Shown: positions 17,143-26,211 of the stretch, piece by piece | Layout: each line of letters starts with the position of its first letter | How positions within the stretch are numbered: the stretch's first letter is position 1 | Assembly (NCBI GenBank): GCA_029008005.1 | Contig: JAQXIX010000024.1 | Location: 1-64,000, forward strand | Length of the DNA stretch: 64,000 nt | Origin: Bacillota bacterium | GTDB taxonomy: Bacteria; Bacillota; Clostridia; Peptostreptococcales; Anaerovoracaceae | Direction: 5' to 3' | Notes under the pieces: model-generated | The model's input: only the letters and a program-made list of their open reading frames with translations | What the model was told of the DNA's origin: nothing | Databases searched by the model: none | Made by a program: the position numbers and the translations under genes

Positions 17143-17958
17143 TTATATACCGAAGAAGCGCTGTGCATTTGCCTTAGTCGCTGCCGCTGCTTCTTCTTCA
17201 CTGATTCCCTTAATGAGACCTATGCGTCTCACAGTATGCTCAATATACGGCGACATATTCGGTCTGCCGCGCAAAGGAACCGGGGTAAGATACGGTGCAT
17301 CTGTTTCCGCCAGGAGATAATCCAGCGGAACTGTCTGAACCACAGCCACGGTTTTTTTATTGTTTTTGTAAGTTACAGGCCCGGCGACACTTATAGTTGC
17401 TCCCAGTCTCACGTATTCCATTGCGAACTCCGCACTTCCGCTGAAACAGTGAAGAAGCACTCGCGCATCGCCCGTACCGTCTTTTCTTGCCGGGAAACAG
17501 CTCTTTCTCTCTTCAGAAAAGGCCCCTTCCTCCAGGAGGATGTCCATTACTTCACGATCCGCTTCACGAGCATGGATTACTATAGGCATTTTTAGCTCCA
17601 GAGCCAGACGAATCTGCCTTCGAAACCATTCTCTCTGGATATCCCGCGGACTGAGGTCATAGTGAAAATCCAGACCGATCTCGCCTATAGCCACAACTTT
17701 TTCTGACTTCGCAATCTCTCGGATTTCTTCAAGTTTTTCTTCCGTCATCGTCTCGGCATCGTGGGGATGACACCCTGCAGCGGCGTAGCACCAGCTGTAG
17801 GTTTTCGCATGCTCTGCCGCAAGTCTCGAACTGGAAACATCAAAGCCGATATCAACAACCGTATCAACTTCGGATTCCTCTATGGCTTTAATGAGCTCAG
17901 CCCTTTCTTCTTCAGAGTATCCCTCGTTATTTATGTGAGTGTGTGAGTCAAAATACAT
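17143..17958 (-). CDS. tatD: TatD-family metal-dependent hydrolase
   Basis: 271 aa with the TatD signatures: N-terminal FDSHTHINN, AAGCHPHDAETM, EIGLDFHYDLSPRDIQREWF, IVIHAREADREVMDIL, LLHCFSGSAE and the closing ETDAPYLTPVPLRGRPN. These residues coordinate two metals in a TIM barrel; known members have nuclease or D-aminoacyl-tRNA deacylase-like activity. It is convergent with the aro fusion, leaving only five bases between stops. Its start codon lies inside the 3' end of the CHAP gene, a 28-bp overlap, so expression probably depends on that upstream gene. Confidence 0.93.
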   Translation of the reverse strand: MYFDSHTHINNEGYSEEERAELIKAIEESEVDTVVDIGFDVSSSRLAAEHAKTYSWCYAAAGCHPHDAETMTEEKLEEIREIAKSEKVVAIGEIGLDFHYDLSPRDIQREWFRRQIRLALELKMPIVIHAREADREVMDILLEEGAFSEERKSCFPARKDGTGDARVLLHCFSGSAEFAMEYVRLGATISVAGPVTYKNNKKTVAVVQTVPLDYLLAETDAPYLTPVPLRGRPNMSPYIEHTVRRIGLIKGISEEEAAAATKANAQRFFGI

Positions 17959-19784
17959 TCTGTAATCTCCGAATTTTCATCTGCTTTTATGTAATAAGTT
18001 TTCCCGTCGAGAATAACGACATTCCAGGTGTTTATCCCGCCGTCTGACGCAAGTTCGTTCTCCAGCGTCGCATCTATTCCTGCGCTGCTGCAGATATTGA
18101 ATATAAGATTTCCGTAGAAGAATCCGGCATCTTCTCCTTCCGAAGGATGCATTTCTTCTCTGACATAATCAACAATATACTGCATCTTTTCCTTTTCTCC
18201 CGATGAAGTCATACTGTCGAGTTCGGACAGTATCTGTTCCAGCTGCCTGTCATAATCACTTACCATATCTTCCGGCGCATCTATCACCACGGCATCACCG
18301 TCAGCGTCGCAAATCATCACGGCTGCTCCTTCCGTTACTTCAGGCGGTGTATATGTTTCTGACGTTCCTTCATCGAAATCAGGAAGGCAAAAACCTCTTG
18401 TATACGTATAGTCTACCGGTACTGTTTTATATGCGACCGTACTTTTCTGAAGCACGTTGCCGTTCTTATCACGAAGGGTAGTATTGCCTTCTATCGTCGT
18501 AAATGATTTGCTGCCTGCTGATGTTACGATTCCCACATGCTGTGCGCGAGCTGTACAGTCGCCGCTTCCCTCAGCATCCCATCTGTACATGATGAGATCT
18601 CCCTTTTCGGGAACATAGCTGTCATTTTCTTCCCATTTACTTCTCTTATGGCTCTTATAGAGATTAATCATTCTCTCACAGCCGCATTCCCTCGGCATAA
18701 TCTCAAGATTATCCGATTTTATTGCTGCTGCCGTTACGAAAGCCGCGCACCATTCATCTGTATATTTAACTTCATATCCTACAGGAAGAGGTTTCACTGA
18801 ATTATAGCAATCTATTATCGCCTTGTGAGCATCAGTGTCTTTATTGGTTCCCAGCCACTGTGCCGCTTTCTCAACCAGCCTTTCCGCACTGCACTTGCCT
18901 GATGAATATTCACCGTAGAATCGGCTGCCGTCAACTGCCCGGTATGCCCTGACTCTGTAGTAATACGTCTGCCCCTCGGACACATTGCTGTCACTGAAGC
19001 TGCTTCCTGCAGTCTCCGCGTAGACCCTATAGTCGGAATCGGCAGATGTCTTTCTGTAAATCTCATAACCTGAAGCACCCTGAACAGGGGTCCATGACAG
19101 TGCTACAAAACCGTCATCCGAGGCTGCGGTAACTCCCGTTACTCTTCCCGGCGAACTCATCTCACAGCCTGCCGGCGAAAAACCGCTGTATCTGATTTTT
19201 CCTCCCGAGTGTCTGTATGCGCGGACTTTGTAGTAATAAAAAGTTCCGGCAGGTTTCCCTGTATCTTTCCAGCTGCGGGCTTTGGTTGTCTTCACCTTCT
19301 TGTATTTCCCCGAAGGTCCTGTCGCCCTGTAAATCTGATATTTTTCCGCGCCTTTTATCTTGTTCCAGCTTACGGCAATTACCCCGCCCAACGCAGGTTT
19401 CAATTTTACTGCAGGAACAGCAATAGCGGCAACTCCCGAGACTTTGCCGCTGTATCTGCCTTTGACTGTGCGATTGCCTGCTTTACCGTAAGCGCGCACC
19501 TTGTAATAATATCTTTTATTTGTAATTCGACCGGTGTTCTTAAAATAGGTCTTTTGTGTGATTTTCACCAGTCTGTATCGTCCGTTTTCGGACTTTGCTC
19601 TGTAAATTCTGTAACCCTTCGCATAATCCGATTTGTCCCATTTTAATTTCACGTAGTTGTATCCCGTTGAAGATACACGTAAATTATTAACCGGAGCCTT
19701 CGGATCGAATTTTCCCGCCGCCATAACATCAGCAGGAAGCAAAAGCATTACCGCCAGTAAAAAAACTGCTAAAGCTCTCTTCAT
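17931..19784 (-). CDS. Secreted Fn3-repeat / CHAP peptidoglycan hydrolase with degenerate transglutaminase-like tail
   Basis: 617 aa. A signal peptide (MKRALAVFLLAVMLLLPADVMAA) leads into three fibronectin type III repeats of about 88 residues, each with the GYRIYRAKSENGRYRLVK / YYYKVRAY pattern. A CHAP domain follows at roughly 310-465, with TDEWCAAFVT supplying the Cys and RAQHVGIVTS the His. The last ~90 residues (YVREEM, FNICSSAGI, TWNVVILDGKTYYIKADE) have the layout of a bacterial transglutaminase core, but the His normally preceding WN is Thr, so that part is probably not catalytic. The role is likely cell-wall cleavage or binding outside the cell. It overlaps tatD by 28 bp. Confidence 0.82.
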   Translation of the reverse strand: MKRALAVFLLAVMLLLPADVMAAGKFDPKAPVNNLRVSSTGYNYVKLKWDKSDYAKGYRIYRAKSENGRYRLVKITQKTYFKNTGRITNKRYYYKVRAYGKAGNRTVKGRYSGKVSGVAAIAVPAVKLKPALGGVIAVSWNKIKGAEKYQIYRATGPSGKYKKVKTTKARSWKDTGKPAGTFYYYKVRAYRHSGGKIRYSGFSPAGCEMSSPGRVTGVTAASDDGFVALSWTPVQGASGYEIYRKTSADSDYRVYAETAGSSFSDSNVSEGQTYYYRVRAYRAVDGSRFYGEYSSGKCSAERLVEKAAQWLGTNKDTDAHKAIIDCYNSVKPLPVGYEVKYTDEWCAAFVTAAAIKSDNLEIMPRECGCERMINLYKSHKRSKWEENDSYVPEKGDLIMYRWDAEGSGDCTARAQHVGIVTSAGSKSFTTIEGNTTLRDKNGNVLQKSTVAYKTVPVDYTYTRGFCLPDFDEGTSETYTPPEVTEGAAVMICDADGDAVVIDAPEDMVSDYDRQLEQILSELDSMTSSGEKEKMQYIVDYVREEMHPSEGEDAGFFYGNLIFNICSSAGIDATLENELASDGGINTWNVVILDGKTYYIKADENSEITECILTHTLT

Positions 19785-19808
19785 TATGTTTTCGCCTTTC
19801 TCCGTAAA

Positions 19809-20804
19809 TTATCTGAAAAACTGCTCTACAACAAACACAACAACGCCTCCGAGTGCCATTGTTACAGGCAAAGTCACAACCCATGCTGTGAAAATATTTC
19901 CTGCCACGCCCCACTTAACTGCGGACTTACGGCGAGCCGAGCCTGTTCCCATTATCGAAGTTGTTATTACCTGAGTTGTACTTACGGGTGCTCCAATGAA
20001 GGTCATAAGTTCAATAACAAGCGCCGACGATGTCTGTGCCACGAAACCCGATGCCGGCTGTATCTTCGTAACACCGCTTCCCATGGTTTTCATTACTTTC
20101 CATCCTCCGACGGATGTTCCCAGTGCCATTACGCAGGCACATGTAATCTTTACCCAGAAAGGCACCCCGTGATCTGCAGAAATCAACCCACCTGTAACAA
20201 GGGCCAGAGTAATGATACCCATCGTTTTCTGTGCGTCATTGTTACCGTGGCTGAATGCGACAACGGCCGAAGAAATAACCTGCAGTTTCAGGAATACTTT
20301 ATTTACTCTTGTCTGCGACCACTTAGCAAAGAGCTTATATACCAGCTTCATTCCCATGAATCCGATAAACAGTCCGAGAAGCGGTGAAGTGAACAGCGGA
20401 ATAACAACCTTCGAAAGAACTCCGCTCCATATGATATGGTCATTGCTCATCGTATAAACTATTACTGCTCCCACGAGACTGCCGATAAGTGCGTGAGAGG
20501 AACTGCTCGGAATGCCCTTCCACCATGTGAAGAGATTCCATATTATAGCTCCGATCAGCGCTGACAGAATTACATACTGCTCCAGTTCCACGTCAACAAG
20601 ACCTTTCGAAATTGTTCCGGCAACCTTCTCGCTGGCCATTGCGCCGATAAGATTCATTACTGCCGCCAGTGCAATAGCTCTGCCCGGAGTGAGAGCATTA
20701 GTATATACAGCTGTTGCAATAGCATTGGCCGTATCGTGAAATCCGTTTATAAATTCAAAAAGCAGAGCAAAGGCAATTACGAAAATCAATACTGTACTAA
20801 GCAT
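19809..20804 (-). CDS. PiT-family inorganic phosphate transporter
   Basis: 331 aa, polytopic. It carries the repeated PiT signatures EFINGFHDTANAIATAVYTNAL near the N-terminus and FSHGNNDAQKTMGIITLAL in the second half, plus GAPVSTTQVITTSIMGTG. It transports phosphate with a cation across the membrane. Its start overlaps the stop of the PhoU-like gene by 8 nt, the common clostridial pair of accessory protein and transporter. It is the last gene of an operon that begins with a two-component system. Confidence 0.93.
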   Translation of the reverse strand: MLSTVLIFVIAFALLFEFINGFHDTANAIATAVYTNALTPGRAIALAAVMNLIGAMASEKVAGTISKGLVDVELEQYVILSALIGAIIWNLFTWWKGIPSSSSHALIGSLVGAVIVYTMSNDHIIWSGVLSKVVIPLFTSPLLGLFIGFMGMKLVYKLFAKWSQTRVNKVFLKLQVISSAVVAFSHGNNDAQKTMGIITLALVTGGLISADHGVPFWVKITCACVMALGTSVGGWKVMKTMGSGVTKIQPASGFVAQTSSALVIELMTFIGAPVSTTQVITTSIMGTGSARRKSAVKWGVAGNIFTAWVVTLPVTMALGGVVVFVVEQFFR

Positions 20805-21420
20805 TTTTCACCATCACTCCTCTTACTGTATCGGCAAGATGTTCACATGCGTCCAGGGTTTCTTCCAGATTTTCGTATATATCTTTCCACTTGATAACTT
20901 CTATCGGATTATCTTCTTCTTTGAAGAGTTTGCCTATTGCGCGTCTGTAAACTGCGTCACCCAGGTTCTCCAGTCTGTTGATTTCAATGGTTGCTGCCTT
21001 TGCACTATCGTTCTTTCCTCTTTCCGGAAGCGCGTCAAACAGCTTCTTGACTTCTTTTGTCGCATCAACAATAAGATTTCCCATTTCGACAGCATCGTTT
21101 CTCAGTTCCTCAACACAGTAAATCTGGAACTTGCTGGCCGTATCCTCCATATAGTCTGCCAGGTCATCCATCTGATTTACAATGGTGAAAATATCTTCCC
21201 TGTCAAAAGGTGTAACAAAGGATCCATTAAGCACATCGAGAATCTTATGTGATTTAGCGTCGCAATCCGATTCTGTAAGCTTCATATCCGCGATTGCTCT
21301 CTCTACATTTCTGTAGTCATTGATTATGCCGCTGAAATCACGTCCCATCTTTTCAAGTGTATTCGCGAAATCCTTAAACATTGTGAAAAACACGTCTTCC
21401 TTTTTTTTACCGAATGCCAT
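20797..21420 (-). CDS. DUF47 / PhoU-like Pit accessory protein
   Basis: 207 aa, almost entirely helical, starting FGKKKEDVFFTMFKDFANTLEKM. The family's helices are visible as VNQMDDLADYMEDTASKF, EINRLENLGDAVYRRAIGKLF and WKDIYENLEETLDACEHLADTV. DUF47 proteins resemble PhoU and accompany Pit transporters, probably modulating uptake. It is directly upstream of the Pit gene and 17 nt downstream of the response regulator. Confidence 0.92.
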   Translation of the reverse strand: MAFGKKKEDVFFTMFKDFANTLEKMGRDFSGIINDYRNVERAIADMKLTESDCDAKSHKILDVLNGSFVTPFDREDIFTIVNQMDDLADYMEDTASKFQIYCVEELRNDAVEMGNLIVDATKEVKKLFDALPERGKNDSAKAATIEINRLENLGDAVYRRAIGKLFKEEDNPIEVIKWKDIYENLEETLDACEHLADTVRGVMVKNA

Positions 21421-21437
21421 ATTACAGTACCTACCTC

Positions 21438-22127
21438 CTACTCAAATTTATATCCTATTCCTCTGACTGTTTTAATATGTTTACCGCATGCTCCCAGCTT
21501 CGTTCTGAGAGTGCCGATATGCACATCAACCGTTCTCGTTTCTCCTACGAAATCTATGCCCCACACTTCTGTCAGCAGGCTGTCCCTTGAAAAAACCTGC
21601 CCCTTATTGCGCAAAAGCATCTCAAGCATATCAAATTCCTTAAGTGTAAGCTGGATTTCTTTCCCCTCAGCCGTAACCCGGTGCTTCGGAATATCCATTT
21701 CTATACCGCCTCCGGACATCACCGGGGCAGTTTCCTCTGCTGTCTCTCCCGAGCGTCTGAGGACAGCCTTGACCCTGGCAACCATTTCCATCATCCCGTA
21801 CGGCTTCGCCAGGTAGTCGTCAGCACCCAGGTCGAGACCGCTTACCTTATCGTATTCCGTCCCCTTGGCACTTGCCATTATTACCGGAATGTTTTTTGTT
21901 TTCTCGTCGGCTCTGAGTTTCTTAAGTATCGTCAACCCATCATCACCAGGAAGCATTATGTCGAGCAGAATCAGTTCCGGAACTTTTTCTCCTGCCGCTG
22001 CTCGTCTGTCAAGTTCACGGAAGAGTTCCTGACCGTCATTGAACCCTGCCGCTTCAAACTCTGCAGTTTTCAGAGTGTATATTACCAGCTCTCTTATAGA
22101 ACTGTCATCTTCGACACAAAAAATCAT
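21438..22127 (-). CDS. OmpR/PhoB-family response regulator
   Basis: 229 aa. The receiver domain has the acidic pair EDD at 6-8, phospho-acceptor Asp56 in LILLDIMLPGDDG, and the Lys in DYLAKPYGMMEMVARVKA. A C-terminal winged helix follows (LTLKEFDMLEMLLRNKGQVFSR...VDVHIGTLRTKLG...IKTVRGIGYKFE). Encoded between a histidine kinase and a phosphate transporter pair, it most likely controls phosphate uptake like PhoB/PhoP; the ligand is inferred from context only. Confidence 0.93.
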   Translation of the reverse strand: MIFCVEDDSSIRELVIYTLKTAEFEAAGFNDGQELFRELDRRAAAGEKVPELILLDIMLPGDDGLTILKKLRADEKTKNIPVIMASAKGTEYDKVSGLDLGADDYLAKPYGMMEMVARVKAVLRRSGETAEETAPVMSGGGIEMDIPKHRVTAEGKEIQLTLKEFDMLEMLLRNKGQVFSRDSLLTEVWGIDFVGETRTVDVHIGTLRTKLGACGKHIKTVRGIGYKFE

Positions 22128-22183
22128 CTGTTTCCCCCTTTATTTCACACTTACCTATATAATACCGCAAAGATTTCAAAAAA

Positions 22184-23491
22184 TCACCTTTGTTTTGGCA
22201 GAATGACCGTGATTTCGGTTCCAACTCCCAGTGCGCTGATTGTATGAATTTCTCCGTCAAGAAAGGCTACTGCGTTTTTAACTATCGAAAGCCCCAGGCC
22301 TGTTCCGCCTGTCGCCTTTGAATGACTTTTATCCACTCTGTAAAACCTTTCGAAAATCCTGTCAAGATGTTCTTCTTCTATTCCTATACCGGTGTCTCTT
22401 ACTTTTATTGTTACACTGTCAGGGCTGCCGCAGACACTTAGTATGACAGAACCTCCCGGGTTATTGTATTTAATACCGTTATCGCAGAGGTTATACATTA
22501 TTTCCCTTACCAGCTGATAAACGCTGTTTACTGTCAGGTACTTCTCTCCGCTGATTTCCAGTTCCAGCTTTACCTGTCCTGCCGATGCAACTTCTTCCAG
22601 GGAGTCCGCTACATCCTTCGCCGTCTCTGCCATATTTACCTCCTCCTTCGGAAGGGGTTCTTTTTCGTCGAGCTTGGAGAGACTGATTATATCATCAACA
22701 AGATTAAGAAGGTTTGTTGATTCCTTTCTTATCCTGTTGGCGAATTGCGGAACATCCTCTTCTTTTACCGCACCCGCTTCAAGCAGTTCTGCACTTCCCA
22801 TTATTGTCTGCAGCGGTGTCTTCAGTTCATGGGAAACGTTGGCCGTGAACTCCTTTCTCATCTTCTGTCCCGTATGCTTCCCCGAATGTTCTATCATTGG
22901 TCCCAGTTCTTTGAAAACGCTGTCATCATCAGTATCTTCAAAAGAAATTTCATTGATATTTTTTACTATCTTAACAGCTGCTCTTCTCGCCATCAGTGCC
23001 GCCGCGATTATTGCTATTATCAGGACTACACACATAGGCTGCAGCATTACCAGAATGTACGAGAGAATAGTCAGGTGCGTTGCCGCCACCCTTATTACCG
23101 TACCGTCACTGAGTTTCTTCGCGATATAGTCGGTTTTTTCGGTCAAGGTGCTTGAAAATCTCGTCGACGCTCCCTTGCCGGTTTCAAAGGCTTCCTTTAC
23201 TTCTTCGCGATCTCCGTGATTTTCAAGGGTTGATGCCTTTGCGAATGTATCTTCGAGTACATTGCCGTTTTTATCGATAAGTGTATACCGGTAATCGTCT
23301 ATATCAATTTTTTTCATGTAATCCCAGCCTTCTTTGTCTACGGCTGCGGCAACTACTGTAAACTGGTGATTCAGTGATGATTTCTGTTCATCTGCGAAAT
23401 ACCCGTACATGCATGCGAGTATTATAGCGAAGCTGGCAACGAGAACAATCAACGTGACCGTCAATATCGAAACAAAAATCTTCTTTGTCAT
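22184..23491 (-). CDS. Membrane sensor histidine kinase (PhoR-like)
   Basis: 435 aa. A first membrane helix (ILTVTLIVLVASFAIILACMY) is followed by an extracellular sensor of about 110 residues, a second helix (MLQPMCVVLIIAIIAAALMA), a dimerisation segment with His221 in NVSHELKTPLQ, and an ATPase domain with NLCDNGIKYNNPGG, DTGIGIEEEHLDRIFERFY and GGTGLGLSIV. It is the first gene of the kinase-regulator-DUF47-Pit operon. The ATG follows GAGGAGGATGAACAA. A phosphate-sensing role is inferred from the neighbours. Confidence 0.92.
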   Translation of the reverse strand: MTKKIFVSILTVTLIVLVASFAIILACMYGYFADEQKSSLNHQFTVVAAAVDKEGWDYMKKIDIDDYRYTLIDKNGNVLEDTFAKASTLENHGDREEVKEAFETGKGASTRFSSTLTEKTDYIAKKLSDGTVIRVAATHLTILSYILVMLQPMCVVLIIAIIAAALMARRAAVKIVKNINEISFEDTDDDSVFKELGPMIEHSGKHTGQKMRKEFTANVSHELKTPLQTIMGSAELLEAGAVKEEDVPQFANRIRKESTNLLNLVDDIISLSKLDEKEPLPKEEVNMAETAKDVADSLEEVASAGQVKLELEISGEKYLTVNSVYQLVREIMYNLCDNGIKYNNPGGSVILSVCGSPDSVTIKVRDTGIGIEEEHLDRIFERFYRVDKSHSKATGGTGLGLSIVKNAVAFLDGEIHTISALGVGTEITVILPKQR

Positions 23492-23573
23492 TTGTTCATC
23501 CTCCTCATAATTATCTTTTATTGTATTTCAGAGGATCAGGTCTTTTCTATCAAGAAATTGTAAAGTTTTAAAA

Positions 23574-23596
23574 AGCTGCCGCTTTTCGCGACAGCT
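23574..23596 (-). terminator. Terminator after the NCS1 permease
   Basis: On the minus strand AGCTGTCGC and GCGGCAGCT pair around GAAAA and are followed by TTTTAAAA. Confidence 0.7.
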
Positions 23597-23616
23597 TGTC
23601 ATTTGTTTGTATTCCT

Positions 23617-25026
23617 TTATTTCCTGTCTTTTGTAAGGTATGCCTTAACACTCGGAATCTGTGCCAGAACCAGGTAGACCACTCCCGCTACTATACATGA
23701 CAGTCCGGTACCTGTTGTGAAATTAAATATTTCCGCTCTCGCCACATAATTTATCGGGTCGTACACCAGGAAGTATGCAATTGTTCCGCATATGAACGCC
23801 GCCGCTCCGACAAGGTTGAAGCCGCCTGTGTAATAATAGGCATTTTCTTTGCCCTGATACATCATGTCTCTTATTGATATGCTCTGTCTTCTTACGAAGA
23901 AATAGTCGACGAGAATAATTATTACAGTCGGTCCGCCGATGAATCCGATTACCGCCAGGAATACACTGTAGTATTCCATTACAACTCCGCTGAAGTTCAG
24001 GAAGAGCACCCAGATTGACCAGGCAATCAGTATTTTTCTGTAGCTCCATTTCGGCAGAATTACCTTCGTACTTACCGACAGGCTGTACATTGCAACAGAC
24101 ATAATGGAAATATTTGAGAAAATCAGGCAAAGCATAGAGATAATTGCCAGCGCGCCTCCTATCTGTCCGAACCAGATTGACGGGTCATTTGAGTATACTC
24201 CGGTCATATCCGATACTGCCAGCGCACCGAATGCTCCTACACATGCGATTAGTGCATATACTACTCCGTAACCTACCATGAATCCCCAGTATGTGCCGCT
24301 TTCTGATTTACCAAGACGCGGAATTACTCCGATTACCGTATACCATGCACATACAAATGCCAGATTCCATTCAGTTGCAACCATATAATTTTCGCGGAAG
24401 TTATCGCTTATAGGATAGATTGCTTCCATCGCCATCAAGTCACCCCATGAGTAATTCGAAAACACGAAATACAGCAGCACCGCACACGCAATAATTACGC
24501 CCGGAATTACAACGTAAGAAATTTTAGTGATTACGTCAGGTCCCATACATGCGATGAAAAATCCTATCACAACGCAGGTCGCACCAAGCCACGGCAGCAA
24601 CGTTTCCGGAAGGACATTTCCGGTTATTATTGTGTACAGGCCGCTTACGGAAGTTCCGTGAATCCCTGTCAGAACAGCTTCCCAGCCCCATGTGGCGAAT
24701 ATTGCCAGGAACCAGATAATCACTATCCCTTTATATCCGAATACCGCCCTCTGATAAACCCAGGTATCTATACCTTCTCTTGCAGGGATTATTACTGTCA
24801 GCAGATATATTATACTGAACAGTACTATCATACCTATCATATTCGTAAGTGCGGCCTTAAGGCCAAGCACTGAAATAATTGTTCCTCCCTGTGTGAAGCA
24901 CCACGGTGCCATAGAATACACAATGGTTACTGCCGCTATAGCAATGAACCCGTGTGTTCTTTCTTTCTTCAGCATAGGAATCGCACCAAATACCGCTTCT
25001 TGATTTGCATTTTGTTCGTTATTCAT
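23617..25026 (-). CDS. NCS1-type purine/cytosine permease-like transporter
   Basis: 469 aa with about twelve hydrophobic spans. The N-terminal HGFIAIAAVTIVYSMAPWCFTQGGTI and the later MAVA-like GGALAIISMLCLIFSNISIM and FIGGPTVIIILVDYFFVRR blocks resemble cytosine permeases of the nucleobase:cation symporter 1 family, members of which also carry allantoin, hydantoins or other small nitrogen compounds. It is preceded by a 59-aa membrane protein and a nitrilase, so the imported compound is probably an amide or nitrile-like nitrogen source. Specific substrate unknown. Confidence 0.85.
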   Translation of the reverse strand: MNNEQNANQEAVFGAIPMLKKERTHGFIAIAAVTIVYSMAPWCFTQGGTIISVLGLKAALTNMIGMIVLFSIIYLLTVIIPAREGIDTWVYQRAVFGYKGIVIIWFLAIFATWGWEAVLTGIHGTSVSGLYTIITGNVLPETLLPWLGATCVVIGFFIACMGPDVITKISYVVIPGVIIACAVLLYFVFSNYSWGDLMAMEAIYPISDNFRENYMVATEWNLAFVCAWYTVIGVIPRLGKSESGTYWGFMVGYGVVYALIACVGAFGALAVSDMTGVYSNDPSIWFGQIGGALAIISMLCLIFSNISIMSVAMYSLSVSTKVILPKWSYRKILIAWSIWVLFLNFSGVVMEYYSVFLAVIGFIGGPTVIIILVDYFFVRRQSISIRDMMYQGKENAYYYTGGFNLVGAAAFICGTIAYFLVYDPINYVARAEIFNFTTGTGLSCIVAGVVYLVLAQIPSVKAYLTKDRK

Positions 25027-25057
25027 TGTCTTCTCCGTTTCAAGTTAATCTGCTTAT

Positions 25058-25237
25058 TTATATTATGCCTATCGCAATAATTATTACACACGCAACTGCT
25101 GTTGCTATCATCCCAATATAATCCCTTTTCTGCAGTCTAGGGACGTATTCGTAATCGGGAGATTCGATTTCCGTAATTCGCGATTCCAGCTCCTCTTCAA
25201 GGAGTTCTTCAAAAGTTTTCTCTCTTTCAGTTGCCAT
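25058..25237 (-). CDS. 59-aa acidic small membrane protein between nitrilase and permease
   Basis: One residue too short for the ORF track. ATG at 25237 follows AGGAGGAAGCA, an excellent ribosome site. The first ~38 residues are soluble and strongly acidic (TFEELLEEELESRITEIESP, then DYEYVPRLQKRDY). The rest is a single membrane helix (MIATAVACVIIIAIGII) ending at the stop. It lies 28 nt downstream of the nitrilase and 31 nt upstream of the permease in one operon. It is probably a permease accessory subunit or assembly factor; that is inference from context. Confidence 0.75.
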   Translation of the reverse strand: MATEREKTFEELLEEELESRITEIESPDYEYVPRLQKRDYIGMIATAVACVIIIAIGII

Positions 25238-25265
25238 TGCTTCCTCCTGTTACCGACTGTTACAG

Positions 25266-26084
25266 TCACTTTATTATTGCTTCATATGTTCCCGGATTTC
25301 TGTCTTTGAGTAGCACATAATATCCCTCTCTAAGTTCCGGCAGCTTTGACAGATCAACTGTCGCGGATATGATCTCTTCTCCCGCTCCTGCTGAAACAAC
25401 AGGTCTTCCCAGCGGTCCGGAGATTTTGCTTCTGCCGAAGAAATCCAAAGTCCTGTCTCTTCCCACATGATTACATGATGCCAGGTAAACAACATTGTCA
25501 AAGGATCTCGCCGCATTTACCAGTTCCCAGTCGCCTTCATTCGGCTCTGTTTCCCATGCGGCAGGCACTGCAATGATTTCCGCTCCCTTAAGCGCGAGAA
25601 TTCTTGCCACCTCCGGATAGGCTGTATCCCAGCATATCATTATGCCGATTTTGCCTATTGGCGTATCAAACACGTTGTATTCCGTTCCTTTTTCAAAATA
25701 TCGTGTTTCTTCGCCCTCAACCAGATGTGTTTTTCTGTATTTCCCTATAGGCGTTCCATCGCTTCCTATAAGAACAGCCGTATTGTATAAAACCTCTTTT
25801 CCCTGTTTCCCGGCTTTTTCCACCATTCCGAATATTATGTGCACATTATGCTTTTTCGCCTGCTGTGCCATTATCTCAATGCTCGATCCTTCCGGGTAGG
25901 TCTCTGCCATTTCCTCGTACAGATCGCTGCACTCGTATCCCGTAAGCGACAGCTCAGGGAAAACGATTAACTGAACATCCTTGTCCTGCATTACTTCGTC
26001 AATTTTGGCAACCATCTTTTTTAAATTGGCTTCTTTGTCTCCAAGCGCTGACTGCATCTGTACGCAAGCTATTTTTGTCTGCAT
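25266..26084 (-). CDS. Carbon-nitrogen hydrolase (nitrilase superfamily amidase)
   Basis: 272 aa with the Glu-Lys-Cys triad segments FPELSLTGYE (Glu44), KYRKTHLVEGE and IGIMICWDTAYPE. It hydrolyses an amide, carbamoyl or nitrile C-N bond in the cytosol. The second gene in its operon is a small membrane protein and the third an NCS1 permease, suggesting import followed by hydrolysis. An AraC regulator is divergent from it, with about 127 bp between starts. The exact amide cannot be read from sequence. Confidence 0.9.
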   Translation of the reverse strand: MQTKIACVQMQSALGDKEANLKKMVAKIDEVMQDKDVQLIVFPELSLTGYECSDLYEEMAETYPEGSSIEIMAQQAKKHNVHIIFGMVEKAGKQGKEVLYNTAVLIGSDGTPIGKYRKTHLVEGEETRYFEKGTEYNVFDTPIGKIGIMICWDTAYPEVARILALKGAEIIAVPAAWETEPNEGDWELVNAARSFDNVVYLASCNHVGRDRTLDFFGRSKISGPLGRPVVSAGAGEEIISATVDLSKLPELREGYYVLLKDRNPGTYEAIIK

Positions 26085-26211
26085 TTTATTTCACTTCCTT
26101 TCTTACCCAGAGCCATAAATATACCATATTCCTTATATAAATACAAGTGTATGCGGCAATAGATTTTGCCGGAGATACATGATATATTAATTTCGAAAGG
26201 ATATATAAAAA

